Origin: Isoetes taiwanensis
Lineage: Eukaryota > Streptophyta > Lycopodiopsida > Isoetales > Isoetaceae
Reading direction: 5' to 3'
Length of the DNA stretch: 64,000 nt
Assembly (NCBI GenBank): GCA_021234155.1
Contig: JAJEKV010000013.1
Span: 22,450,378 to 22,514,377 of the forward strand
Part shown: piece after piece, positions 37,014 to 48,345 of the stretch
Layout of the letters: each line of letters starts with the position of its first letter
How positions within the stretch are numbered: position 1 is the stretch's first letter
The notes under the pieces: model-generated
The model's input: the letters and a program-made list of their open reading frames with translations, nothing else
The model's database searches: none
What the model was told of the DNA's origin: nothing
Position numbers and translations under genes: made by a program

Positions 37014-38830
37014 ATGGATGCTCCTAATATCCTCCAATGGTACCAGGACAGTGAGCATTGGCATCCGCAAGTCCCATTCGACCTGTTCCATCCTTACCCG
37101 CTCCAAGAGGTCGACTTGATCACCAATATGCAAGCCCACCCAGACTATGCTGCCTTCCTCGTGTTTTACATCTAGGAGATGGTTCCCCTTTGCACTACCC
37201 CCGGAGATCCACCTCGCCTCTACTTAGAGAGGGCCATTGTGTGGGATATGTTGGGGGGTGACTCCCTTGCTGCCAACGTCCTCAAAGGCAAACTCCGATG
37301 ATCCAAGAACCCACCTGTTGTGATATATGGCCAACAATACTTCGACATAAAGTTTGCTTTGGCCATTCTCATGGACCAATACGTTGACGATGAAGCTTTG
37401 CCTACAAAGAAGGGGAAAGCGCCAGCTATACTAGATGAGGAAGACGACAAGCAGGTTAGAGAGGATGACTTTGTTCGTTGGAGGCAATTAGCTGAGCAAA
37501 TGCCCTTACATCGAGACAGTGAGCTCGACTTACAAGACTGGATACGCTCCCGGTTATTCACCGTCAAGATCAAGAATACCTCGTATTGGAGGATATGATG
37601 TGGACATACTACATTATTGCTGATCTTAAGTTCAAGAAGAAGACATATATTTTATACTAGCTCGCTGAGTATTGCATGAATGACTTCATCAACTTCACCT
37701 CGACTGAGCTCCCTTCTGAGGTACAACAACTGCTTCAGTTTCATCAGGAGGCCATTGAGCCAGTTGATGCCCTCTTGCACTTGTGCCATCTTATGTTGCA
37801 AGAGGCACTATCACAACCACCTGATGAAGCGTTTTCTCGCTATGGGATCTCACGTCCCGAATATTAATATGGTGGATATTCCCTCGGAGTCGGATGAGGA
37901 CGAGGACGAGGAAGATCTTTGTGATAACAGAGATCATTTGAGGGAAGAGAAGCAAGACGCTAAGGAAGAAGAGGTGACCATGGACCTCGACAAGGAAGTA
38001 GCCACTTATGTTATTCCCGAGGTTAGTGCCTTGGGATACCATACTACTCGCTTCTTCCTTTCAGCTTTTAAGCAGGAACAAGTCCCTTTTGTTGCTCGGG
38101 ATCTAGCTCTGGAGACTGAGGCATCATGGTGGGCACTCCGTGCTCTATCCACCTTAGCCGGGCATAAAAAGTTCCAGCCTCGCACACTCATATATCTGCT
38201 CGTTCATCGGGATTTTTCTTTGACCACTCTAGGGCATGATATCGCACCATGGATGAGCATGAAACTCCTAGTGGCCACTCCATTGGCCACGTCATTTCCA
38301 CCGGAAGTTGCCTATGTGGCTGCTCTTACCATTAGCCCCGGCGTTACATTACTTCAACACTGCCAACCGCCGCCATCTCCTATGCAAACGGATGAGGATG
38401 CAGGACCTAGTTCCTAGGTGTATTCTTCTGAGATAGATCTATGGCCTTAGGCCATTAAGAATCATGTATCTGAAAATTGGCACTTGCTCCAAGCCTATGT
38501 ACTTCAAAACAACCGCTACTTGGTACTTCTGAGAGTGCAGGGTTCGAGATTCTGCTTAGTAATCACCGACCCATCACCACCAATTTGCCGATTACCTGCT
38601 CGGTTACATACACACGCTCAAAGCGTACACGGAGCAGCTCATCATCTGATGCAAGTTATGAGTCGTCAGAGTCGTCAAATTCCCCCGAGTCCTCAGGAGA
38701 TAATGCTAAGTCCCGTAAAAAGGGCTATCAAAAGACGGTGGACTATGCTATCACAAGCATTTGGAAGAATCATAAGTGGCCCAATTTTCAGGTAAGACCA
38801 GGTCAGGAGTGGATGCCGAATCCTAGTTAG
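37014..38830 (+). pseudogene. Unrecognised acidic reading frames next to an LTR
   Basis: Consecutive plus-strand frames appear to be one broken coding region. It starts MDAPNILQWYQDSEHWHPQ at 37014, continues VIYGQQYFDIKFALAIL and WIRSRLFTVKIKN, then a helical part (LPSEVQQLLQFHQEAIEPV), an acidic run SESDEDEDEEDL near 37880, RDFSLTTLGHDIAPWM, and a Ser-rich end with SSDASYESSESSNSPESS. Frameshifts occur near 37175, 37300, 37600, 37865 and 38420. None of it resembles gag, protease, integrase, RT or RNase H. The LTR-like repeat at 39292 follows 460 bp later, so this may be an extra or non-autonomous element gene. Confidence 0.45.
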
Positions 38831-39291
38831 ATGAGATGCATGAGTTCGGCACACAGATGAGTTCATGCATTGGGATGAGGTGGGATCCTGTCTAGCATGG
38901 CTACATGATTCCCATAGTGTGCTGGGCATGGTAGGTCTGGCCACCGAAGGGAGATTAGAGTTGGGTCCTGACACCCCTCGAAGTCGCAGGATACGTGCCT
39001 ATAGGATGTCATGGGCTCGAACGGGCACGGTGAGCCAACCTTTAGATTTAGGGGGGTAAGTCGGGTATGGATGCGGAGGCTGTTGATGTGGCATGTATCC
39101 TCTAGCATGTCCAGGGATCCATTATGCACGGGGAGGAGACGCCTCCTGAACCCGCCTCATCGGACCATGGAGATGTAACATGGAGTAGTCTCATAGGGTG
39201 ATTCCGTGAGATTGCATCTCCGGAAGGCTACAATCATGCCACAACATGTTTCAGCCTATCTGCAAAGTCTGCACAGGAGGGGCGGATAGAG

Positions 39292-39703
39292 TGGACTACC
39301 CTAGCCATTGTTCTATGCAAGCCAATGCTATATATACTATGTCTGCTGTTATTTGGAGGCCTTGACCGTCAGTCGACCCCCTAGAGTCTGAGCCCGGGGT
39401 AGAGCCCTTATTTATGGTATATTGCTTATATTATCTTGTCCTTGTATTGTTAGTTATATGATGATGGATGGACCACCCTTCGTGGTGGTATATTATATGG
39501 TGTATGATTGCTAGGTGCTAACATGTATGTACGCTTCCGCTGTATAGGATTTTGACACCTCCGTGTCCTTCACCCAGGCACTTGGCCATCCCAAGTGCTC
39601 CAAGTTAGACGAAGGGCCTTTCCACGGTGATGTAGTCGCCACAGGAGGGGAATTTCCCGTATTTATACGATGGGAGCATCGTATAGATTCTGAGAGCATC
39701 ACA
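39292..39703 (+). repeat. LTR of an unassigned family, plus orientation
   Basis: Begins TGGACTACCCTAGCC after a purine tract (CAGGAGGGGCGGATAGAG) and ends GAGCATCACA. The inverted copy at 63558-63995 shares the start, the end, CCACCCTTCGTGGTGG (an internal palindrome), CTTCCGCTGTATAGGA and TTGGCCATCCCAAGTG. No primer-binding site follows its right end, so it is a 3' or solo LTR. Confidence 0.75.
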
Positions 39704-40199
39704 CCCCTCTTCCTTTCCGCAGCAATTGCTCTTGCTCTATGCTCCCTCCGATCCTCTTCTTTTCTACCACAAACCCTAAGAAGGAAGCAGTCCGCATTGA
39801 AACCCAACCGACCATCATCAAAGTTAGATCTTCCCCGAGAAATTAGCTGCTTGAGCTTTCTAAAAATCCCACACATTTCATATGATTTGAAGGCAAGGGG
39901 AAAGAGTGCCTGAAAAAAGAAGTTTGCCCAAAAAATTAAAGGTCACACCTCAAAAGGGGACACTAGCAAGAAAGAAAAAGCTTTAAGTAGATATATTAAT
40001 TTTTTGACGTTATATCCTCCCTTTATAAAATCCCTTCACCCTGTTTTTAGGGTTTCTTAGTCATTGCACCTTGCTTCTCTCTACTTAGATGCCCCAACTA
40101 CTATTTTGACCTTCTGATCAGCTGTTTTTTTGTTTCTGAATGTTACTTCGTGAAGCTTTTCTTAGATACCAGATATCAGCTTAAAACTTGAGCATTGTC
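39704..40199. promoter_or_regulatory. Region upstream of the uL4 gene
   Basis: Presumed promoter and 5' UTR. TATAAAA lies at 40023-40029, about 170 bp before the ATG, followed by pyrimidine-rich sequence with TTGCTTCTCTCT. Assignment as a promoter is by position only. Confidence 0.35.
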
Positions 40200-43100
40200 A
40201 TGGCGATGTCTAGGATGATCGCAATCCTCACAAAACGTAGCTTTTCTCAAGGGCGTCCTATTGCTCCTCACGGTGCAGCTCCATTGCGAAGGTGAAATGG
40301 TTATGTTAGAATGTGGATTTCCTTGCATGGAAAAATAACATCTTTGTAATAACACCTTTGTTTGGACCAGAAACGTTATTGGACTTTGGTTTTCTCGCTT
40401 GTACGGTTCTGTAGCTTCTGGAGATGGCATGCTAGACCTTAAGTCGGGAGAAAGCCTTCAAGGTATAATGAGTTCAGAATCTGTTGTTTATCGGACTTTA
40501 TTACATTATTCAAAATTTGGCCATACATGTGGAAATTGGTAGATGAACGCCAGATAGAGCTTGCCGGAATGTTGTTTAGAAATGTTGCATTTCTAAGCAT
40601 TGACATTGGTATAAGTTTTTTCTGAATCAGGTCAGTTAAGAGATGTAGAACTGAGAATCACTAACTTCTCAAAGGAGGACAAAGGAACAGCAATTCTTGC
40701 AGGAGATATTTTTGATGTACCTATTCGTCAAGATATAGTTCATCGGGTGGTACGTTGGCAACGCGCAAAGAAACGGCAGGTTAGACCAAAATGCATGAAC
40801 ACTAAATTTCTGTCACATATTCCTTAAGCTGCTGATGTCTAAAGAATTTTACTCTCTCTTTTTAAAACAAACAAACATAAAGCTGCATTTTGTTGTTCGC
40901 TGCAATTTTCCATCCTGTTTGAAGATCGAAGGTGGCATGTAGCTAGTGTTGGCGGTAACACGGTATATTATGACCATAATATCAACTACAGAAGCAACAA
41001 AAGTGGTCTCCAAGAGGAATTGACTCTAGCATTACCATCCTTCATTTGACCTAGTGTGGGCCTTTCATAGCCTCTGTTGTGGGCAACTATTTTTGTTTGT
41101 TTGTTCAGCCTCTTTCAGACTATAGTGTAGGCATTTTTGTAGAATATTTTGAAGGTAATTACAGTCATCTAGAATCATAAGGACCGCGTGGGTAGGATAG
41201 GAGCCTAAGCTGGAACTGTAAAATGCTTTTCCTCCAGAATTTAGCTCTTCTTGTCTATACATGTTTCCAGGACTGTAAGACACTCCAAATCTTTCTCCCA
41301 TGGTTATACAGATGACGGATTTGAGGACTAAATTCTAGAGATCTGGTATATGCCAGTATGATGTCAATGCTGGCTGTGGCTATTCCAAAACGAAGGATGG
41401 TGGTTCCGGCATTGAAGCCATTGCGACATGGCAGCCTTCACGATGATCTTACCAAAATTGGAAGTCTACTATGTAGCAAGATGCTAAAATATATGGACTC
41501 TAGAATCGCTAAGGCATAAAATTATAAGCGACCTTCACGAATAGGATTCAGAAATCTCAGCAAAAAATAACTGAAACTTATCATTATGAATAGAAAACGA
41601 CATGCAGTACACAGACATCATAAGACCTAAGCCTTCTTGATATTTTCACAGCTTTTTTACTTGGGACTAGCTATTTCGGCTGGGAAGGCAGTGTCTGGAT
41701 GAAAAAGAAGCAGCTAGGAGCTTGTTTGTGCGTACCGATGATGGATCATATGGAAGCCTGAAGGAGACATTCAAACACTAAGATCTTTGCAAGCCCTGTG
41801 TTGTAAGGGTATAGATGCGTCAAATATATGCAAGTGGATTGCAAAAACGTCGGTTGGGCATCTAGGATTAGAGGAAGTATATTATGCAATCAGATCCCTG
41901 GAGATATTTAAATGCAGATCTTGGGGTGGCTTAGCTAAAGAATACTTTCCATTGACTGGAGTGCAGCGAAGGAAAGCAAGAGTCTTCTAGATGTCTATTA
42001 TTCTGTTGAGGCTCTTCCTAGAATACAGGAAAAGGATTGGAGATTAGAGGATGAAATTCGTCAGATTATGCCAAAAACACTTTAATTCTTAAAGGAACTG
42101 GTGCAGATGGATGGAACTTGGTGATATGTGGAAAGCGAATCAGAATCAACTGCAGCAGCTGCAGGATTGGCATTTGAAGCTATTGCTGGGATTGCAAAGA
42201 TTTTCCCTGACCTAGTGGAGCACCTTTTCTTGATCAAGCAAACAAGAAGCAATTTAAGCTTAGTCTTGATTTTCCGGGGCTAATAGGGAAGCTCTTTGAT
42301 CCTTCTGGGCAGTATACAATGGAACTTATAGTTGGTGATACAAGAATGGATAATCCATTTCATTGGACATTAGAAACGTTGAATCTTGATTTGCCGGATG
42401 CTCTGAAAATGCTGCAAAACCTCCCCATGTAGTTAGTGATGTTTCTTCAGAGTCTTCCCCAAGGCCTGAGATTGCACACATTTTCCGTGCACCTGAAAAA
42501 GGCCTTCTGAAATTGTTTCAAACACATGTTTTATCCTTGCACTTGCGCCTCTTGCTGGTGTTGTCTTCATGCTTTGATCGTTGAATGCAAATTTCTGCCT
42601 GTGCTTTCTTGATTCTTCTAGCTGGCATACTTGGCCTGTACATTCTCTTTTGGTGGAAACTAAACTTATTTACCACATTGAAGCTTCTTGGCTTCTTTGG
42701 ATTCTTACTTCTATCTTTGGACATTTGGCACTGTCATATGTAGCAGAGTTTTCCAAGGTCAAAAAATCATAATGGATGGCATGTATAACCATTGCTTCTT
42801 GCCCCTTCAGAGGTAAATCTTGACAACAAAAATGCTACTATGAAATGAACAGGTAGTTATGAACAACATTAGCTAATATCGTGTCTTCGTTCCGTGGTGC
42901 AAGTTATCATGGACAGTTGTCAATTTTAAGTACAGGTGTCACCAGTGGACTGATGTAAATTTTACATTGTAACCCAGACCGGTCCATTACACATTATAAA
43001 AAAAACAAAGGATGGGCCATTTCATTTCCATTTATTAGGCACTTAGATGATGTGAATCAAATTGGTGGTCCATTTTCCACTAGGTTATGTTAGATATCAA

Positions 43101-43965
43101 AGTCATCTGTGTAGTAAAAGAATAAACTAGTGAATTGTTAGAAACCAGATAGTGTTATGTTACCAAAAGTTTATCGACAATCTTATCTTCAATCTTATGT
43201 TGCTGTGTAGGGAAGGCACTCGACTAAGACAATAAGTGAAGTTAGTGGCACAGGTAGAAAACCTTTTAAGCAGAAGGGTACAGGACAGGCACGTCATGGG
43301 ACATTACGTGGGCCTCAGGTTGATTGTGGATATTGATTAGCTGCCATTTCAAAGGTTTGGCTGTTCAAAAATGCTGAATCACTTCAAAATTCTTTTTGTA
43401 GTTTCGGCATGGGGCAACTGTGCATGGTCCCAAACCAAGGAGTTATGCATATAAACTGCAAAAGAAAGTTCGTAGACTTGGATTGAAAATAGCTTTATCA
43501 GCTCGAGTTGCAGAAAACAAGGTAACTGCTTATGATTTCTATGTTGGCAAGATGGTTCTTTTCCCAGTCACTAAAGTTGCTGTTGCTCTTGGGCTTACCA
43601 GCTCATACTTTTTGACAATATGAAGCCATCATCACATAAGACCAAGGAAATGGCAAAACTTTTAGCAGAAGGATTTGAGCAATCAAGAAAAATCTTACTT
43701 GTTGATGGTGGTGAGGAGACTAATAGAGATCTGCGCTTGTCAGCATAAAATCTTCATTATGCAAATGTCTTACCAGCAAAGGTATGAAAGATCAATCTCC
43801 TTTGGTTCATGAGTTGGAGCTGTCTAGTTGTGTATCTGATTGAGTTCTTCCCGTTCCTTGCAGGGTTTGAATGTTTATAGCATTCTTTTGCACGATACAT
43901 TAGTTATGACAGTTGATGCTGTCAAATACATTGAAAACCGGCTTCATACACCAATAAACCGCTAA
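40200..43965 (+). CDS. MRPL4: Mitochondrial-type ribosomal protein uL4 (50S L4), seven exons
   Basis: Exons by splice signals and frame: 40200-40291, 40371-40462, 40631-40779, 43211-43318, 43402-43521, 43602-43781, 43864-43965, giving 280 codons and a stop. All introns start GT and end AG, and the phases join. The N terminus [17 protein letters not shown] is Arg/Ser-rich, a plausible mitochondrial presequence. Family blocks include [39 protein letters not shown] and [14 protein letters not shown], and the end is LHTPINR. uL4 binds 23S rRNA and lines the peptide exit tunnel. One codon in exon 6 (43746-43748) is TAA where the family has Arg before NLHY, which would remove the last 46 residues. 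Either this copy is a recent pseudogene or there is a sequence error. Codon phase is otherwise intact. Intron 3 is 2.4 kb and holds an RPN2 pseudogene. Confidence 0.88.
41700..42772 (+). pseudogene. RPN2: Ribophorin II (RPN2/HAP6) pseudogene, intronless and internally deleted
   Basis: Fragments in order match plant ribophorin II, a subunit of the ER oligosaccharyltransferase. [19 protein letters not shown] (about 41711) is the N-terminal luminal region, and [17 protein letters not shown] and [19 protein letters not shown] follow. [18 protein letters not shown] lies near 42150. An abrupt jump leads to [19 protein letters not shown], then [12 protein letters not shown], the membrane segment [19 protein letters not shown] and the C terminus SKVKKS with a stop. 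Segments from several exons are contiguous, as in a processed copy, and several hundred residues are missing near 42215. Frameshifts and stops are frequent. It lies in the same orientation inside intron 3 of the uL4 gene. Confidence 0.85.
42773..43210 (+). other. 3' part of uL4 intron 3; former RPN2 3' UTR
   Basis: Non-coding. The A-rich run TATAAAAAAAACAAAG at 42997-43012 is a possible trace of the poly(A) tail of the RPN2 retrocopy. Confidence 0.4.
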
Positions 43966-44658
43966 GTGTATAAAAATTCTCGGCCCCAGTTCTTTAGTCC
44001 TTTAGCGCAAAACCCATTTGCATGTCCATATTGAAAAGTATGCATGGAACTGGTGAATCCTTATAATGTTGTAGACTGATGAAAGAGAAAGAGAGAGAAT
44101 TCTACAATATCGCATGCTTCAAATGTTAATGTTAAGGAAGACGGGAGGAGGAAGATAATACGGAAGGCCCACAAAAGAAAAGGAAGTGCCCTGATTCAAA
44201 AAGGGGTGACGAAGAAGAAAACGTCAGTAATACAGAAGCACAAGCAGCCATTTCGAAAGAGGACTTTCCAAGCAACGGATCAAAAGCTGATATCAGAAAC
44301 TGTTTCAAGTAGCATTATGTTTATGTTTTCTTTTGTCATATTAACGGAGGCTAAGGATGATGCCCTCGTAACAGGTCTTAAAGATGATGTATTTATTTGG
44401 TCTCATAGACTTTATGGGTCTATAGTAGACGTTCAATAAAATCTATTTTCTTTTGGGGCCGTAACATTGGTTCTTTTGGAGCTTGTCGGTGCCAAGCCTT
44501 GTGTTTTTGTTTGGAACACGGCCTATCAAACATTCAAACATTTGCTTCAACTGTGTGAAAAGAATCATCAGAAGTAACTAGCTGTTGCACATTGTGGCTC
44601 GCAAGCCAAATTCTTTAGGTTGCCCTTTGGGGACTCGGGGAGACCTTCGTTTGAGTAA
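43966..44658 (+). other. Downstream of uL4; possible unassigned coding trace
   Basis: Positions 44130-44300 read as a Lys/Arg-rich frame (RKIIRKAHKRKGSALIQKG, then TKKKTSVIQKHKQPFRKR). I cannot identify it. It may be part of the 3' region of the neighbouring transcript or a decayed gene. Confidence 0.3.
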
Positions 44659-44663
44659 TAGGT

Positions 44664-44894
44664 TGTTAAGTTAAAATAACAGAAAAAGATTCTGCTTTTA
44701 ATATTCTGTTAAGCCTTTAATGGCACGGTTTGTAAATATCCATGTTTGTATAAATATAGAAAGTGGGCATGCAACGTCCACCTGATTCTTCTGAATTCTT
44801 GTGAATTAGCCTAGATTCTTCAATTCTTGTGAATGCGCCTAGATTCTTCGAATTCTTGTGGCGCCTAGTTCTGGGTCGTCTCCTTCTTGTTTCA
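44664..44894 (+). repeat. 5' LTR of the outer copia element
   Basis: 231 bp. It carries a TATAAATATA box at about 44750-44759. Near its end a unit of about 27 bp (GATTCTTxxAATTCTTGTG) occurs three times, whereas the 3' LTR has it once, explaining the 54-bp length difference. Confidence 0.9.
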
Positions 44895-44910
44895 TGGTAT
44901 CGAGCCGTAA
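44895..44910 (+). other. Primer-binding site, outer copia element
   Basis: TGGTATCGAGCC directly after the 5' LTR. It matches the initiator-Met tRNA complement TGGTATCAGAGCC except for loss of one A in CAG. The inner copy has the full version at 51231-51244. Confidence 0.8.
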
Positions 44911-44960
44911 GGCTAGAAAAGGAATTGAGAGGAAGACATTCTTTCGTGATTGAAAAGAAG

Positions 44961-46080
44961 ATGGCGAAGCTTCAAATGGATCTTAAAACCTAGAGAATTT
45001 GGATAGGTCCGAATGCAGCGATCGTTTTACGGAAAATGAGGCTATTCTTGAGGAAAGGGGATGTCGTGAGTGGGGCAGATCCCAAACCAATATCCAATGA
45101 GAATGTGGGAGAGAATGATGGAGAGGTAGCTCCACCGACAAATAAGATTGCCCTCTGGCGAGAATGGAGGAAGAGATAATCGAGCTAAAACTACCATGAT
45201 GTTTGGCTTGAAGGGCCGGTCGATTCCTTTAGTGAGGCTCAAGGACACCGGCAAAGGATGGGTGGAATTGCTTGAAGAAGACCTTCAAAACACATAACAC
45301 CTCCCAAAGAAAGCGTTTCTTGTGGCGTGATTTTTTAGTGCAAAGATGAAAGATGGTGATGATCCAACCGATCATATCGGCCATATGGAGAGCTGGCGGA
45401 TCAATTAGGCGCCTTGAGTCATACCATAGCGATGAAGATCGGCTATGGCCTTGTTGGCAAGCCTCCCAAGATCCTATGATTCCATCAAGCGGACGATTGG
45501 GCGTCGTAAAGGAAAACCGAAAAAGTGAGATGGTAATTGGAGGCGATGTTGCGGGCTTCTAACTTGTTCAAACACGAGGAAGAAGGGTCGACATATGTAG
45601 CTCATGCAAAATAAAAAGGGGTGATTTTGAATCTTTGGGCGTGTGGAAAAAAGGGGCATATTTCTAGGAATTGTAACCCGAGAAGCTCAAAAGAAAGAAG
45701 AGGTTAAGGAAAGACAAGAGAATAAGAAGGATGGAAAAGATAGAACCAAATCTCATCATCGAGGAAGAGATGGAGTAATGGAAGATCCGGTGGGTCATCT
45801 CGTGCACATATTGCTGAAGAAAAATCATCACGGAAGTGGAGTGAAGATGAAGATAGCCAGCTAATATGGCTAATATGTTTGAGGATGCAGAACAAGAAAC
45901 AATGGAAGAACGAGTGAGTTCGAAGGCAAAGATGGACGTGAGAGCCTAAAGGAAAGGGAGAAAGCGATATGGCCCGAGAGTCATGGTCTTGTTGCAGAGG
46001 TACGGGCATCGGATGTAATAGCACTAACGGCAAAAAAGTGGATACAAAGCGAACTTGGGTTCTTGATTACAACGGTAACA
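44961..46080 (+). pseudogene. Copia gag (outer copy), disrupted
   Basis: Starts MAKLQMDLK at 44961. Recognisable blocks are FLWRDFLVQRMKDGDD around 45320, the UBN2-type gag core, and KKGHISRNC near 45650, the second half of the CCHC knuckle. The reading frame is lost every 50-100 bases, often where the inner copy has CAG or CTG. Continuation towards protease is visible at 46040-46190 (NTHHDQQ and GHGTMTC-like blocks). Confidence 0.7.
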
Positions 46081-46198
46081 CACATCATGACCAACAATAA
46101 AGATTTCCTCAAATCTTTTTGAAAGAAAGAAAGGGAAGTGTGAGCGGAATAGCGGCTGATTTGAAAATTGAGGGCCATGGGACTATGACATGTAAATT

Positions 46199-46362
46199 TG
46201 AAACAAGAAGGAGAGCGACCGAAACTAGAAGCACCACAAAATTGGAAAAGAATCGGTGGATGTTGCATGCCCACTTTCTATATTTATACAAACATGGATA
46301 TTTACAAGTAGTGCCATTAAAGGCTTAATGAGAATATTAAAAGCGAATCTTTTTCATTTACA
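46199..46362 (-). repeat. 3' LTR of the inner copia element
   Basis: Plus-strand start TGAAACAAGAAGG. The end near the internal region is altered (ATTTACACCCC in place of TTAACACACCCC), with loss of about 15 bp. Confidence 0.85.
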
Positions 46363-46419
46363 CCCCTATTACGCTTTTAATGATAAAGCTACTCAGAGTG
46401 TATCTCGATGAAGCTTGAA

Positions 46420-47114
46420 CTTTTACGCGCAGAGGTTTTGTCAACAAGTCTGTGGCATCTCCTTAGTTGGAATAAACTCCATCACGAGATTGTCACGTCC
46501 AACACCTTATCTCTTGTAAAGTGGTGGTGGATTGAGATGTGCTTTGATCTCTCGTGATGTATTGGATTTTTACGTCAAAGCTATACTACTCTTGTTATCA
46601 TTGTAAATCACCATTGGCTCCTCTTGCTTATATCCAATCTCACGATAAGGCGCCTTAACCATCACGGTCTCCTAACCCGCTGCGGATGTAGCAACATATT
46701 GGCCTCACGGGATGAGAGTGCCAGCGATGTCTGTTTTGGAGCTCGTCCAAGTGCGGTTGCTCCATGAAGCATTATGGAGAAACACTGTAGTTGACCTCCT
46801 TGTATCTTGATCCCGGACCCGGTCTGCATCTACAAAGCGACACCAATTTTTTGCGATGGATAATTTGAGTCGGTCCATACTTGAGTCCCATGTTGCATGT
46901 GCCTTGTAGATGTCGAATTATTAAACTTCTTTGCCTTCCAATGTTCCATCCCCGGTCTTTGCATGAATCTATTAAGCGCCCCTACGGCTTGAGCAATATC
47001 GGCCTTGTGCTCACCATCACATGCATCAAGCATCCCCTTTGCATTTACGTATGGAATACTATCCATTTCCAGCTGCTCTTTTTTTGTGTGGTTCCATTTC
47101 ACTACTCAATCTGA
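46420..47114 (-). pseudogene. Copia RNase H and RT end (inner copy), disrupted
   Basis: Corresponds to 53830-54570 of the outer copy in reverse. Only fragments remain open, such as EQLEMDSIPYVNAKGMLDA and NRFMQRPGMEHWKAKK. CTG sites of the outer copy are repeatedly read as ACG or CG here (for example around 46487-46500 and 46571), which breaks the frame. Confidence 0.8.
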
Positions 47115-48087
47115 GGTTCAAAGCTGCTGGAGTGTCTTTCTGCATGCATTCTCTCATGCCAAAGCGTTTGCAGAGCTTATTAATGGCCTGCTCTTGATGG
47201 ATCAAGAGAGTTCTTCTGGCTCGATCCCTTTCAATCTGTAAGCCCAAGCACATTTCTATTTCCCCTAGATCTGTCATTCTAAATTCACTTTGCAGTGCTT
47301 GTTTGATTGAATTAATCCCTTCCATGTCTTTGCCTACCAAGATCAAGTCATCCACATAGACAATCACCATTAAAATTCTTTGCTCCCTCCAACTGCAATA
47401 CACATTCCATTCCGTAACACATTTAATCAATCCAAGTTGCTGCAGAAATTGATCTATTCTGTTGTACCACATTCTAGGGCTCTGCCTTAACCCATATAAG
47501 GCCCTATTCAATCGACACACCTTGCCTTTTTCCTGATCAAAACCCTGTGGATGTTTCATATATATTACCTCATCCAAAGATCCATTTAAAAATGCTGTCT
47601 TAACATCCATCTGGTGGATTTCGAGGTCTTCTTGCGCTGCCAAGGCCAAAACTGTTCTAATGGAAGTCATTTTTGCCACCGGAGAGAATGTCTCGTCGAA
47701 ATCTATTCCCTGTTGTTGAGAAAAGCCTTGAGCTACGAGTCTAGCGCGGTATCTTTCAACTCTTCCATCACTGGCCTGCTTTATCTTAAACACCCATCTG
47801 CATCCTACTGCTTTTCTACCTTTTGGTAACTCAACTAGATCCCATGCATTCGTCATATGCATCGCTTCCATTTCCTCTTGCATTGCCTTAATCCATTGTT
47901 GAGAATCTGCCCCTGTCATAGCCTCTTGAACGGATAATGGTTCCAAGAGCTCTGCCTTGAAACATTCCCGAGCACATTTTTCCTCCATGTCATTATCCCA
48001 CCATGGCCCGTATTCTTGCTCAAACTGTTTTTCATAATGCCTAGCCTCTGCTAATGCTGCTGACCCGTTAGACTTCTTCCATTCCAT
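47059..48087 (-). CDS. Copia reverse transcriptase (inner copy)
   Basis: 342-codon open frame. Blocks include WIKAMQEEMEAMHMTNAWDL, VGCRWVFKIKQ, ARLVAQGFSQQQGIDFDETF, MDVKTAFLNGSLDEVIYM (first catalytic Asp), GLRQSPRMWYNRIDQFL, and VIVYVDDLILVG (catalytic YVDD). It copies element RNA into cDNA in cytoplasmic virus-like particles. This is the best-preserved RT in the nest. Its outer counterpart has been broken. The upstream linker to integrase (48087-48346) is out of frame. Confidence 0.9.
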   Translation of the reverse strand: MEWKKSNGSAALAEARHYEKQFEQEYGPWWDNDMEEKCARECFKAELLEPLSVQEAMTGADSQQWIKAMQEEMEAMHMTNAWDLVELPKGRKAVGCRWVFKIKQASDGRVERYRARLVAQGFSQQQGIDFDETFSPVAKMTSIRTVLALAAQEDLEIHQMDVKTAFLNGSLDEVIYMKHPQGFDQEKGKVCRLNRALYGLRQSPRMWYNRIDQFLQQLGLIKCVTEWNVYCSWREQRILMVIVYVDDLILVGKDMEGINSIKQALQSEFRMTDLGEIEMCLGLQIERDRARRTLLIHQEQAINKLCKRFGMRECMQKDTPAALNLRLSSEMEPHKKRAAGNG

Positions 48088-48345
48088 CCACTTAGCAGTT
48101 GGACGATGACCTCGGGTGCTTCGTCTTAATTGAATTGTTCCTTGCTCTCTGGCATGCTCGAACTAGAATCCATACTCCTCGCCCGTTCCTGCTCTGTGCC
48201 ATGTGTTGAAATCTGACCTTGATCCAACACTCTCTCATCCTGCAAAACAATGTTATTGCTACTTTCTGGCTGCTTCTGGTTAATCTCAATCCTGCTGCTC
48301 GGATCAGACCCTAGACCCTGCTTGAATCTCAATCCAGAGATTAGT

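Noticed and set aside
43746-43748. U-to-C RNA editing of the TAA in uL4, as known in fern organelles
   Set aside because: The gene has spliceosomal introns and is nuclear; editing of this type is not known for nuclear transcripts.
44961-46600. RIP-like or deamination mutation of the copia copies
   Set aside because: The recurring change is CAG/CTG to CG-type with length change, not C-to-T in CpG or CpA context.
47614-47829. Frames antisense to copia pol (also 48814, 51943, 52481, 53109)
   Set aside because: Shadows of the conserved integrase and RT sequence on the other strand.
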